Part shown: piece by piece, positions 9,597 to 16,931 of the stretch
How the letters are laid out: each line of letters begins with the position of its first letter
Numbering within the stretch: position 1 is the stretch's first letter
NCBI RefSeq assembly: GCF_918698245.1
Contig: NZ_CAKKMS010000001.1
Location: 930,001-994,000, forward strand
Length of the DNA stretch: 64,000 bases
Direction of reading: 5' to 3'
Origin: Pedobacter sp. Bi126
GTDB lineage: Bacteria; Bacteroidota; Bacteroidia; Sphingobacteriales; Sphingobacteriaceae
Made by a program: the position numbers and the translations under genes
The notes under the pieces: generated by a model
The model's input: the letters and a program-made list of their open reading frames with translations, nothing else
What the model was told of the DNA's origin: nothing
Databases searched by the model: none

Positions 9597-11717
9597 CTAT
9601 CTCACAAATGCCATGGCTACTCCGCCATCAACATTTAAAACATTACCGGTTGATTTGTGCAGCAAGCCACCCACAAAGGCGAAACAAGCATTGGCAATAT
9701 CATCTGGTAATATAATCTGATTTAACAAAGTACGTTTCGCGTAATAAGCCGGTAGTTCTGCAACGGTAATTCCGTAAGCTTTTGCACGGCCTTCTGCCCA
9801 ACCCCCTGCCCAGATATTACTATCGCTGATTACAGCATCAGGGTTAACCACATTTACACGGATATTATCGGCTCCCAATTCTGCAGCATTTAACCTGCTC
9901 AAATGTAACTGGGCAGCTTTTGCACTACCATAACCGGCATTATTCGGTCCGCTTACCAAAGCGTTCTTACTTACAATATTAATGATATCACCACCAATAT
10001 TCTGCTTTTGCATCGTATTTGTTGCAGCCTGAGTGATAAAAAACTGACCTTTTACCAAAACATCATATAATAAGTCCCAATCCTTCTCGGTATGATCAGC
10101 AATGGTTTTAGAAATCGATAATCCTGCATTGTTTACAATAATATCGACTCCACCAAAAGCCAAAGCAGCCGAATCGAAAGCTTGTTTAATATCTGCTTCG
10201 CTGGTAACATTTAAAATTGCGGTACTGTAAGAATCTTTACCATACAGGCTTGCAAATTCCTTACCTGCTTCTTCCAAACGCTCGGCATTCATATCATTTA
10301 AAATCACCACGCCACCTTCTGCAACAAACTTTTTAGCAATCGCTTTACCTATACCACCTGCACTACCAGTAATCAAAGCAATTTTACCTGTTAAAGGTTT
10401 TGGCTTAGGCATACGCTGTAACTTCGCTTCTTCCAACAACCAATATTCGATATTAAATGCTTCCTGGTGCGGTAATGAAGTATATTCTGAAACGGCCTCA
10501 GCACCTTTCATTACGTTAATGGCATTGATATAGAATTCTGCAGCAACCCTTGCTGTTTGTTTATCTTTAGAGAAGGTAAACATTCCGATTCCAGGATATA
10601 AAATAACAACCGGATTAGTATCGCGAATGGCAGGACTGTTTGGATGTTTACAGGCTTCGTAATAAGCCGTGTACATTGCCCTATATGCCTCGAAAGCTGG
10701 CTCCAATGTTTCTTTTAGTGCTTTAACATCCGACAAATCGGCATCGCTTGCTAAAGTTAAAACCAGCGGACTGATTTTGGTGCGTAAAAAGTGATCAGGA
10801 CAGCTTGTGCCCATTGGTGCAAGGCGATCAAGATCGTTAGAATTGATGAATTCTAAAACACGGCTGTCGTCGGTAAAATGACCGATCATATGCTGTTTAG
10901 AAGAACATAAGCCACGCAAAACAGGTGCTAAAGCAGCCGCTTGTTGTTTCCGCTGATCTGCTGCGGCACTTTCAATCTTTTGTCCTCCAAAAACAGGCCC
11001 TTTTTTACCATAGTTCTGGTTAAGGTAATCAGAACAGATTTCGATAACTTCTAAGGTATTCAGGTAACTTTCATAAGCCGTATCACCCCAGGTAAACAAA
11101 CCGTGTGAGCCCAACATAATGCCACGGATGCCTGGATTTTCATCTAAACATTGTTTTAATTGCAGGCCCAGTTCGAAACCAGGTTTTTTCCATTCAACCC
11201 AGCCTATCGTTCCGCCAAATAATTCTTCGGTAATTTTTTTACCGTCTTTAGCCGCTGCGATGGCGATGGCCGCATCTGGATGCAAGTGATCGATATGCGC
11301 AAACGGCAGAAAACCATGCAAAGGGGTATCGATTGATGGCGCTTTAGAGCTTAAATCGAAAATACAGTGGTTAAAAAGTTCAACCATTTCATCTTCGTGT
11401 TCTACACCACGGTAAATATTTTTCAGACTACGCAAACGATCAACATATAATGCTGCAAGACCACTTTTCTTTAAGGTACCTAAATCGCCACCTGAACCTT
11501 TTACCCACATTACTTCGGTTTCTAGGCCGGTAAGCGGATCTTTTTCCAATACTTTACACGAGGTATTTCCACCTCCATAATTGGTTAAGCGTAAATCTGC
11601 ACCCAATAAATTTGAGCGATAAATTAAGAGGGCAACTTCATCACCAGCAAGTTTTGCGGCTTCCTCTTCATCCCACAAATAGCTTACGTGCTTATAACTT
11701 TTCGTATCGATTGACAT
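9597..11717 (-). CDS. Bifunctional rhamnulose-1-phosphate aldolase / short-chain dehydrogenase (RhaEW type)
   Basis: Two-domain enzyme (706 aa). The N-terminal 430 or so residues are a class II aldolase/adducin domain predicted to split L-rhamnulose 1-phosphate into DHAP and L-lactaldehyde; HGFLPFAHIDHLHPDA and GSHGLFTWG carry the probable zinc histidines. The C-terminal part from about residue 440 is a short-chain dehydrogenase with TGSAGGIGKAIAKKF (cofactor loop), NNAG and the YGSAK Tyr-Lys pair, predicted to oxidise lactaldehyde. The fusion matches B. subtilis YuxG, called RhaEW in comparative genomic work. It follows rhaT by 28 bases in one transcription unit. Which sugar phosphate is used is inferred from family and context. 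Confidence 0.92.
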   Translation of the reverse strand: MSIDTKSYKHVSYLWDEEEAAKLAGDEVALLIYRSNLLGADLRLTNYGGGNTSCKVLEKDPLTGLETEVMWVKGSGGDLGTLKKSGLAALYVDRLRSLKNIYRGVEHEDEMVELFNHCIFDLSSKAPSIDTPLHGFLPFAHIDHLHPDAAIAIAAAKDGKKITEELFGGTIGWVEWKKPGFELGLQLKQCLDENPGIRGIMLGSHGLFTWGDTAYESYLNTLEVIEICSDYLNQNYGKKGPVFGGQKIESAAADQRKQQAAALAPVLRGLCSSKQHMIGHFTDDSRVLEFINSNDLDRLAPMGTSCPDHFLRTKISPLVLTLASDADLSDVKALKETLEPAFEAYRAMYTAYYEACKHPNSPAIRDTNPVVILYPGIGMFTFSKDKQTARVAAEFYINAINVMKGAEAVSEYTSLPHQEAFNIEYWLLEEAKLQRMPKPKPLTGKIALITGSAGGIGKAIAKKFVAEGGVVILNDMNAERLEEAGKEFASLYGKDSYSTAILNVTSEADIKQAFDSAALAFGGVDIIVNNAGLSISKTIADHTEKDWDLLYDVLVKGQFFITQAATNTMQKQNIGGDIINIVSKNALVSGPNNAGYGSAKAAQLHLSRLNAAELGADNIRVNVVNPDAVISDSNIWAGGWAEGRAKAYGITVAELPAYYAKRTLLNQIILPDDIANACFAFVGGLLHKSTGNVLNVDGGVAMAFVR

Positions 11718-11745
11718 TCTTATATTCTATTTAAATTTTTATTTA

Positions 11746-12840
11746 TTAACCTTTTATTGAATTACCATAACCAACAATGAGTACCGAAATGATGATGGTT
11801 AAAATACCCGCCAAAACAGTAATCAACGTTTTTCTCGACACACCTTTCCACTCTTTTAATACCAGCCCCCATACGTTGGCGATGAGAATGATAAAGGCCA
11901 TGTGCAGAATCCACGAACTGGCGCCGTTGCCCATTTTGCTTTCGCCCATTCCGTAGAAAAAGAATTGTAAGAACCATGTAGTACCTGCCAGGGCAGAAAA
12001 AATATAGTTTTTTAACAGTGGCGTTTTTGCATTAGTATAATCGCCAAATGTTTTATTCCTTGCATTTAATACCATACACCAGATAAAATTAGTGGTTAGG
12101 CCTCCCCAAAGCACAATTACATAAGTAACGTTGTTCTGGAATAAGAAATTACCTGTTTCAGCAGGATTTGCCGCTTTCCAGATGGCATTCGCTGCATCAG
12201 CCATTGGCTTTCCGGCTTCAATACCAAAATTGAAACAGGCACTTAAAACACCAGAAACAATCCCCACAAACAAGCCAAGTCCGAATTTATATTCTGTTTT
12301 TACCTCCATCCCATGCGGATCGGTAATACCAGATTTCATTTCCTTTTCTTTCATCATACCTGCTTTACCGCAGATTACAATACCAATAACACAGACTAAA
12401 AGCCCCAGCAATACCATACGCCCCCAATCAGTGTGTAAAAACATGGTAAAAGTATCTTTACCTGCCTGTGGGAAAAAATCGAAGTAAATGGATGGCAGGA
12501 TTGAACCCAAAACCATACAAAGTCCTAAAATGATACTACTCCCTAACGATACGCCCAGATAACGAACGCCTAAGCCATAGGTTAAACCTCCAATACCCCA
12601 AAGCACACCAAAAAAATAGGTTAACCATAAAATGCTACCGTTGGTACTGGTTATAATTGCCGTAAAATTCGGGATGGTTAAAAAAGCAGCAAGTGGCGGA
12701 ACGATTAACCAAGAGAAGATTCCTCCAACGATCCAGTAACTTTCCCAGGCCCAGCCTTTAACTTTTTTGTACGGAATATAAAAACTTCCGGAGGCGAAAC
12801 CACCGAAGAAATGAAAAATTACACCTAAAATTGCTTGCAT
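11746..12840 (-). CDS. rhaT: L-rhamnose:proton symporter RhaT
   Basis: Inner-membrane transporter (364 aa) of the drug/metabolite superfamily, predicted to import L-rhamnose with protons. The N-terminus (HFFGGFASGSFYIPYKKVKG, then WAWESYW) is laid out like E. coli RhaT, where FYxPxKKVKxWxWE is characteristic, and YGLGVRYLGVSLGSSI follows the same plan. About ten hydrophobic segments are visible. It is the promoter-proximal gene of the rha cluster, so induction presumably starts here. The upstream region carries repeated ACTGTTATG boxes that could bind the GntR-type regulator encoded at the other end of the locus. Start ATG 12840 is the only start ahead of the first membrane segment. Confidence 0.93.
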   Translation of the reverse strand: MQAILGVIFHFFGGFASGSFYIPYKKVKGWAWESYWIVGGIFSWLIVPPLAAFLTIPNFTAIITSTNGSILWLTYFFGVLWGIGGLTYGLGVRYLGVSLGSSIILGLCMVLGSILPSIYFDFFPQAGKDTFTMFLHTDWGRMVLLGLLVCVIGIVICGKAGMMKEKEMKSGITDPHGMEVKTEYKFGLGLFVGIVSGVLSACFNFGIEAGKPMADAANAIWKAANPAETGNFLFQNNVTYVIVLWGGLTTNFIWCMVLNARNKTFGDYTNAKTPLLKNYIFSALAGTTWFLQFFFYGMGESKMGNGASSWILHMAFIILIANVWGLVLKEWKGVSRKTLITVLAGILTIIISVLIVGYGNSIKG

Positions 12841-12878
12841 GCTCTATTAATATATTTGGTTGCTCTAAAATAGAATAT

Positions 12879-12910
12879 ACAGTAATTTTAACTGTTATGC
12901 ACTGTTATGG
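12879..12910 (-). promoter_or_regulatory. Candidate operator upstream of rhaT
   Basis: An inverted repeat, ACAGT-N7-ACTGT (12879-12895), overlaps a tandem 10-bp direct repeat, ACTGTTATG(C/G) at 12891-12900 and 12901-12910. It lies 39-70 bases upstream of the rhaT start codon, where a repressor or activator of the rhamnose operon would be expected. The GntR/LacI-like regulator of the locus is the obvious candidate ligand. This is an inference from position and symmetry; no similar box was found elsewhere in the locus. Confidence 0.4.
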
Positions 12911-13171
12911 ATAGGGATAATATGGGATTATTTAGTCGGAAGACAGAAGACGGGGTGGGGAAGTTGGGGCAAGGATATAGTTCTGCGCTGATCAGCGAAA
13001 TCTGCGGGCAATAATGATGTTATAGTTTTCTCGCAGATTGAAGAAATGATCGCAGATTCTCCCCGCCATCAGATCGGATAACTATTTAATTCTTTATTGG
13101 TATTTCTTTTCGTTTGGAAAGATTGCTTCACCCTTTCCCAATATCCCTACGCTTCAGCTCGCAATGACGAT
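12911..13171. other. Noncoding gap with repeat fragments
   Basis: No supported gene. 12982-13008 carries a TCTGCGCTGATCAGCG segment followed by ATCTGCGGG, similar to a stretch at 57332-57398, and 13151-13161 has CGCAATGACGA, resembling one end of the CGTCAT/ATGACG repeat family. The remainder shows nothing recognisable. Confidence 0.5.
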
Positions 13172-14029
13172 TTATGTCGCTGGAAGCGCAGAAATCCCCT
13201 GAAAAATATCTTCAATTACCTCAACCGACTTGAGGATTTTATAGTGTCCTACATCTTCAAAAGATTTTGAACTTATCGCCGGATATTTATCCAGAAATTC
13301 TTTAAGGAATGGGTATGGCGAAATATGATCGGCTGGATCGAATGCCAGAAAATGATTTAAATCCGGACTTAGTTGATACAGTTCGGTCAGGTTAAAGTGG
13401 CTTACAGGAACGGGGAATTCTTTGGCAAAGTTACTGAAAAAGATATCCTGATCCTTGATGCCGATGTTCGCCGAATCGAGACTTTGTTCGAAGTTTTCTT
13501 TCAGCCTGATTAATGGTGCGATGCTAATGAGCAGATCGGGCGTAACACCCAGCTCTTGCAAAGCAATTACATTAGCCATGCCGCCAAGCGAATGCCCAAT
13601 GAGGACATCTGGTTGTGCATAGTTTAAGGCAATAGATTTTACTGAACCGGCATATAACATCAGGTTGGAAAATTCAGAGATTGAGCTTCCGTTGCCAGGT
13701 GCATCAAAAGCAATGATTTCCAGGTCATCTATTTTCAGGAGTTCAATAATCAGCTCATAAAAATCTAAAGCCTTCGAAGCCCAGCCATGCGTAAGTAACA
13801 CTTTACGTTTTCCATTCCCCCAGCTAAAGCAGTTAATGCTTATATCGGCATTGGTAAAATAGGCATCAAAAACCTTGAGGCTAAACTGTTTCGAGGTAGC
13901 AATAAGCTGTTCCTGATGCAGGCGTAATGGCATTTTGGGTGAGTAGAAAATAAACTCACGCATTAAAGCTGCATCAGGCGCCGCCTGTGTTAATTTTAGC
14001 TCGTTTACAATTTGTTTTAGCCTTTTCAA
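13172..14029 (-). CDS. Alpha/beta hydrolase
   Basis: Predicted cytoplasmic alpha/beta-fold hydrolase (285 aa) of unknown substrate. LLTHGWASKALD is the oxyanion strand, FDAPGNGSS precedes the nucleophile elbow, and IGHSLGGMANV carries the catalytic Ser in G-H-S-L-G. FDPADHISP near residue 240 likely supplies the acid, and EDVGHYKIL the catalytic His near the end. No signal peptide. It lies 18 bases downstream of the MazG-like gene on the same strand, so the two may be co-transcribed, although their roles have no obvious link. Many esterases and haloperoxidase-like proteins share this plan, so no reaction is assigned. Confidence 0.85.
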   Translation of the reverse strand: MKRLKQIVNELKLTQAAPDAALMREFIFYSPKMPLRLHQEQLIATSKQFSLKVFDAYFTNADISINCFSWGNGKRKVLLTHGWASKALDFYELIIELLKIDDLEIIAFDAPGNGSSISEFSNLMLYAGSVKSIALNYAQPDVLIGHSLGGMANVIALQELGVTPDLLISIAPLIRLKENFEQSLDSANIGIKDQDIFFSNFAKEFPVPVSHFNLTELYQLSPDLNHFLAFDPADHISPYPFLKEFLDKYPAISSKSFEDVGHYKILKSVEVIEDIFQGISALPAT

Positions 14030-14047
14030 TTCGAGCTTATTTATGGG

Positions 14048-14515
14048 TTAAACCAAATGTGATTTTAAATCAGCTGGCGAGTAGTTGATCGATTTTAAAG
14101 TCTTGTCGTCAGATTTCCTGAATACCAAGAACAGTCCGTCTATTTCTTTATAATAAGATTCGGTCTGGTCTTTATTTAAGTAAAACTGAATGGTTTGTTC
14201 TGCTTCTTCTACGGTTTTACAGGCTTTGCTCATATTAGAGCGGTGAACTTCATCAAATAAAGTCTTAAATTTTCCACCCAAACCAAACTCATGGATCGCA
14301 CCTGCCAAAACATACTGCAGATCGCAAAGGGCATCAGCAACTTCTACCAGATCATCATTTTCTACTGCTTCCTGCAGTTCTTTCAACTCTTCGGCTAAAA
14401 GCGAAATACGCAGATTGGCTCTCTGTTTTGAAGGAATAACAGGACTTTCTAAAATTGGATGTTTAAAGGTAGTATGAAATTCTGCAACCTGGTTTAGCGA
14501 ATTCGTTTCTTGCAT
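14048..14515 (-). CDS. MazG-like nucleoside triphosphate pyrophosphohydrolase domain protein
   Basis: All-alpha NTP/phosphoribosyl-ATP pyrophosphohydrolase superfamily protein (155 aa). The metal-binding signature is visible as LLAEELKELQEAVENDDLVE followed by VADALCDLQYV, matching the ExxE...ExxD pattern with which these enzymes bind Mg2+ and cleave nucleoside triphosphates to monophosphate and pyrophosphate. Only one domain is present, as in house-cleaning homologues. The C-terminal third is less conserved. The upstream neighbour is a 389-base noncoding stretch; the alpha/beta hydrolase follows after 18 bases. The natural substrate is not known. Confidence 0.8.
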   Translation of the reverse strand: MQETNSLNQVAEFHTTFKHPILESPVIPSKQRANLRISLLAEELKELQEAVENDDLVEVADALCDLQYVLAGAIHEFGLGGKFKTLFDEVHRSNMSKACKTVEEAEQTIQFYLNKDQTESYYKEIDGLFLVFRKSDDKTLKSINYSPADLKSHLV

Positions 14516-14904
14516 GGTGATGTTTGATTTAATCTTTATACAGCAAACTTAAAAAAATCAGAAGAAATAATGGGGAGAATTTATGAACACAGCTGACTAA
14601 TTGTTGAAACTGGTTAATCGGTTAACTGATTGTTTAATTTCTTTATTACAGAATTCTTAAAACTAGCTAATTGGTTAACCAAAGATGAATCCCAACAATT
14701 TAACAATCAAACATTCAACAAACCCGCCTTAATGCCCTCAACTTCTTAATGATCAAAGAAAAATAAAACCCAAAAGCTTTTTACCATTAAGGGATTAAGA
14801 ACATTAAGATAGAAGTTAACTGGAGATCAATCCCAACAAGTAAACAATTTAGAAATTAAACCTTCAACAATTAACCAGTTAACCGATTTATACAATTAAC
14901 CAAA
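14516..14904. repeat. Noncoding stretch with GGTTAAC-rich repeats
   Basis: No supported gene. The region is rich in short repeats of GGTTAA(C)/GTTAACC, for instance at 14606-14630, 14664-14680 and 14870-14902. The 21-mer at 14606-14626 matches the reverse complement of 19404-19424 with one mismatch, on the far side of the LytTR/LytS/barrel block. The promoter of the MazG-like gene must lie at the start of this stretch. Confidence 0.5.
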
Positions 14905-15639
14905 CTACCCATTCTTCTTCCCTTCCCTAACCACTTTAAAAAACTCTTCTTTATAGGTTTCGCCGATGGGAATCGCTTGGTCGCTAATATAAACGGTATT
15001 CCCATCTATTATCTTAATTTTTTCGATAGAGATAATGTACGATTTATGGATGCGGTAAAAAGGCGGTCGGGGCAGCTCAGTTTCCAGCTCACGCAGTGCC
15101 TGGTAGGTCACAATCCTTTGGGTGGCGGTATAAACTGAAACATAGTTTTTCAATCCTTCAATGTATAGGATATCTTCATAATTTACCTTGATAAACTTGT
15201 TCTTGGTATCACCTTTAATGAAAATAAAATCGTTCCCCTGCGTTACCTGCTGCACAACCATTTCTTGCTGAACGGGTGCCACAGGCATTAAAATCTGTTG
15301 CGCTTTAGTAGCTGCTTTATAAAAACGCTCGTATGAGATCGGTTTAAGCAAATAATCTACCACATCAAGATCAAAGCCTTCTAAAGCATATTCTGGATAG
15401 GCTGTGGTTAGAATTACCTTGCATTTACCTCCACAGATTTTCAAAAACTGGATCCCGGTTAATTCTGGCATCTGTATGTCTAAAAAAACAAGATCAACTT
15501 TACCTTCCTGAACCAGGTTAAGTGCTTCAAAAGCATTTGTAGTTGTCCCCACCAATGCTAAAAAAGGGGTTTTATTAATAAAGGCAGCAATAATATCTGA
15601 GGCGTAAGATTCATCATCAACGGCAAGGCAACGGATCAT
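14905..15639 (-). CDS. LytTR-family response regulator
   Basis: Response regulator (244 aa) of the LytR/AlgR type. The receiver domain (1-120) has the acidic pair D8-D9, phospho-acceptor D54 in FLDIQMPE, Thr in LTTAYPEYA and Lys in YLLKPIS. Residues about 135-240 form a LytTR DNA-binding domain with FIFIKGDTKNKFIKVNYEDI, YVSVYT and FYRIHKSYIIS. It lies 77 bases downstream of the lytS-like kinase on the same strand, forming a two-component system. LytTR domains bind direct repeats about 21-22 bp apart, and such repeats occur in the promoter region shared by the kinase and the divergent outer-membrane protein, which suggests it controls both. Confidence 0.93.
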   Translation of the reverse strand: MIRCLAVDDESYASDIIAAFINKTPFLALVGTTTNAFEALNLVQEGKVDLVFLDIQMPELTGIQFLKICGGKCKVILTTAYPEYALEGFDLDVVDYLLKPISYERFYKAATKAQQILMPVAPVQQEMVVQQVTQGNDFIFIKGDTKNKFIKVNYEDILYIEGLKNYVSVYTATQRIVTYQALRELETELPRPPFYRIHKSYIISIEKIKIIDGNTVYISDQAIPIGETYKEEFFKVVREGKKNG

Positions 15640-15716
15640 GGTTAAGGTTTAGCGGTTAGGGGTTGGCGATTAGCGTGAATTAACATCGAATAGTTTTCAA
15701 TGATACAAATTATCCT

Positions 15717-16724
15717 TTACAGATTTAAGATCAAAGTACTTTTATAGGTATTGCCATTGTTCGAAATCAACAATTCATGTTTTTCAGGATAAATCAGATC
15801 CAACCTGCGGTGGATATTTACCATGCCCACACCACTTGAATGATCTTTCTGTGCATGGCTGATCTTATTGCTTACCTCGAAACTTAAGCGTTTGTTCTGC
15901 ACCTTAAGTTTAATGCGCACAGGCTGTGCTTCATCATTTACCACGCCGTGTTTAAGGGCATTTTCAACAAAAGGAATCAGGATCAGCGAAGCTATTTTTT
16001 GATTCGCAATGCCCTCGGTTGTAAAGTCGACATAAAATTTGGGCTCAAAACGCATCTTAAATAACGCCACATAACTCTCCAGGTATTCTACTTCCTTATC
16101 TAAACTTACTTTTCCATCAGGACTATCATTTAAAGTATAGCGCATTAAATCTGATAACCGCAAAATAGCATTGGCCAGTTGATCGGAAACAGGAATGGCC
16201 AAAGAATAAACATAATTTAAGGTATTGTACAGAAAGTGTGGATTGATCTGCGATTTCAAAAATGAAAGTTCAGCCTTCACCACTTCTTCCTTAAGTTTCC
16301 TGTTAACCTGTTCCGACTTAAAACTCTGTTCGATACCATAAACGGCAGCAGGTGTCACAATAAAACCAATGCTCCAATAAATATTATCTGTAATGTAGGC
16401 CCAGGCTGTTGTGCCATCATCATAGTTATGAAAACCAAGCCATTTTAAATAAAGCACCTCTTCTATTAAATACCTAAGTGCAATAAATACCCCTATGGTA
16501 AACAAAATACCACCAATTAACTGAAGTACTTTATTCTTTTTCAAAAATCTTGGATATACCCATAAGTAACAGATGTAGAACTCTATCACTTGTATAAAAT
16601 TCATAGAGATATTCAAAGCGGCCTTGCTAAAAGTTGTGCCATCAATTAAATAACCACCATAAAAATAGCCTAATACGAGTATCCAGCAAAGAATATGAAT
16701 AGAAACGGTTTTTATTGTTTTCAT
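15717..16724 (-). CDS. LytS-like membrane sensor histidine kinase
   Basis: Sensor kinase (335 aa) with about four N-terminal membrane helices (residues 8-130), a short coiled segment (133-155) and a LytS-type kinase domain. The phospho-acceptor His is H163 in QINPHFLYNTLN; the ATPase part has LILIPFVENALKHGV (N box) and HSSGVGMVNIHRRL (G box). No periplasmic sensing domain is visible, so the membrane helices themselves may sense the signal. It is transcribed with the LytTR regulator and divergently from the outer-membrane barrel gene. A pair of TTGGGATAA-like direct repeats oriented toward it lies 41-70 bases upstream of its ATG, suggesting autoregulation. Confidence 0.92.
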   Translation of the reverse strand: MKTIKTVSIHILCWILVLGYFYGGYLIDGTTFSKAALNISMNFIQVIEFYICYLWVYPRFLKKNKVLQLIGGILFTIGVFIALRYLIEEVLYLKWLGFHNYDDGTTAWAYITDNIYWSIGFIVTPAAVYGIEQSFKSEQVNRKLKEEVVKAELSFLKSQINPHFLYNTLNYVYSLAIPVSDQLANAILRLSDLMRYTLNDSPDGKVSLDKEVEYLESYVALFKMRFEPKFYVDFTTEGIANQKIASLILIPFVENALKHGVVNDEAQPVRIKLKVQNKRLSFEVSNKISHAQKDHSSGVGMVNIHRRLDLIYPEKHELLISNNGNTYKSTLILNL

Positions 16725-16764
16725 GGCCTAAAACTATGCAAAGCTTTTTTAACTGCCTATTTTC

Positions 16765-16794
16765 TTATTCCAAACCTGTACATAATTATCCCAA
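16765..16794 (-). promoter_or_regulatory. Putative LytTR operator pair oriented toward lytS
   Basis: Read on the minus strand, TTGGGATAA (16786-16794) and TTGGAATAA (16765-16773) are direct repeats with a 21-bp period. LytTR regulators such as AgrA bind two roughly 9-bp direct repeats separated by 12-13 bp. The pair lies 41-70 bases upstream of the kinase start codon. The box and spacing are seen directly; binding is inferred. Confidence 0.55.
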
Positions 16795-16839
16795 CCTGTG
16801 CATTTCAAGGATCAACACCTTTTGTTGCCAAAAAAAGCA

Positions 16840-16870
16840 TTGGGATAATATTTTAAAGGGTTGGGATTAT
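16840..16870 (+). promoter_or_regulatory. Putative LytTR operator pair oriented toward the barrel gene
   Basis: TTGGGATAAT (16840-16849) and TTGGGATTAT (16861-16870) are direct repeats with a 21-bp period, 62-92 bases before the ATG of the outer-membrane protein. A weak -7-like element, CATCTTTG, follows about 30 bases downstream without a good -33 box, as expected if a bound activator replaces the -33 contact. The same box occurs in opposite orientation at 16765-16794. Confidence 0.58.
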
Positions 16871-16931
16871 TTAATTTTTAGGCTGATGCAACCTCTTCAT
16901 CTTTGAATCGTCAATATAAAACAAACACGAT

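Noticed and set aside
14606..14902. CRISPR-like array, from repeated GGTTAAC units.
   Set aside because: Units are short, irregular and imperfect, with no equal-length spacers and no cas genes.
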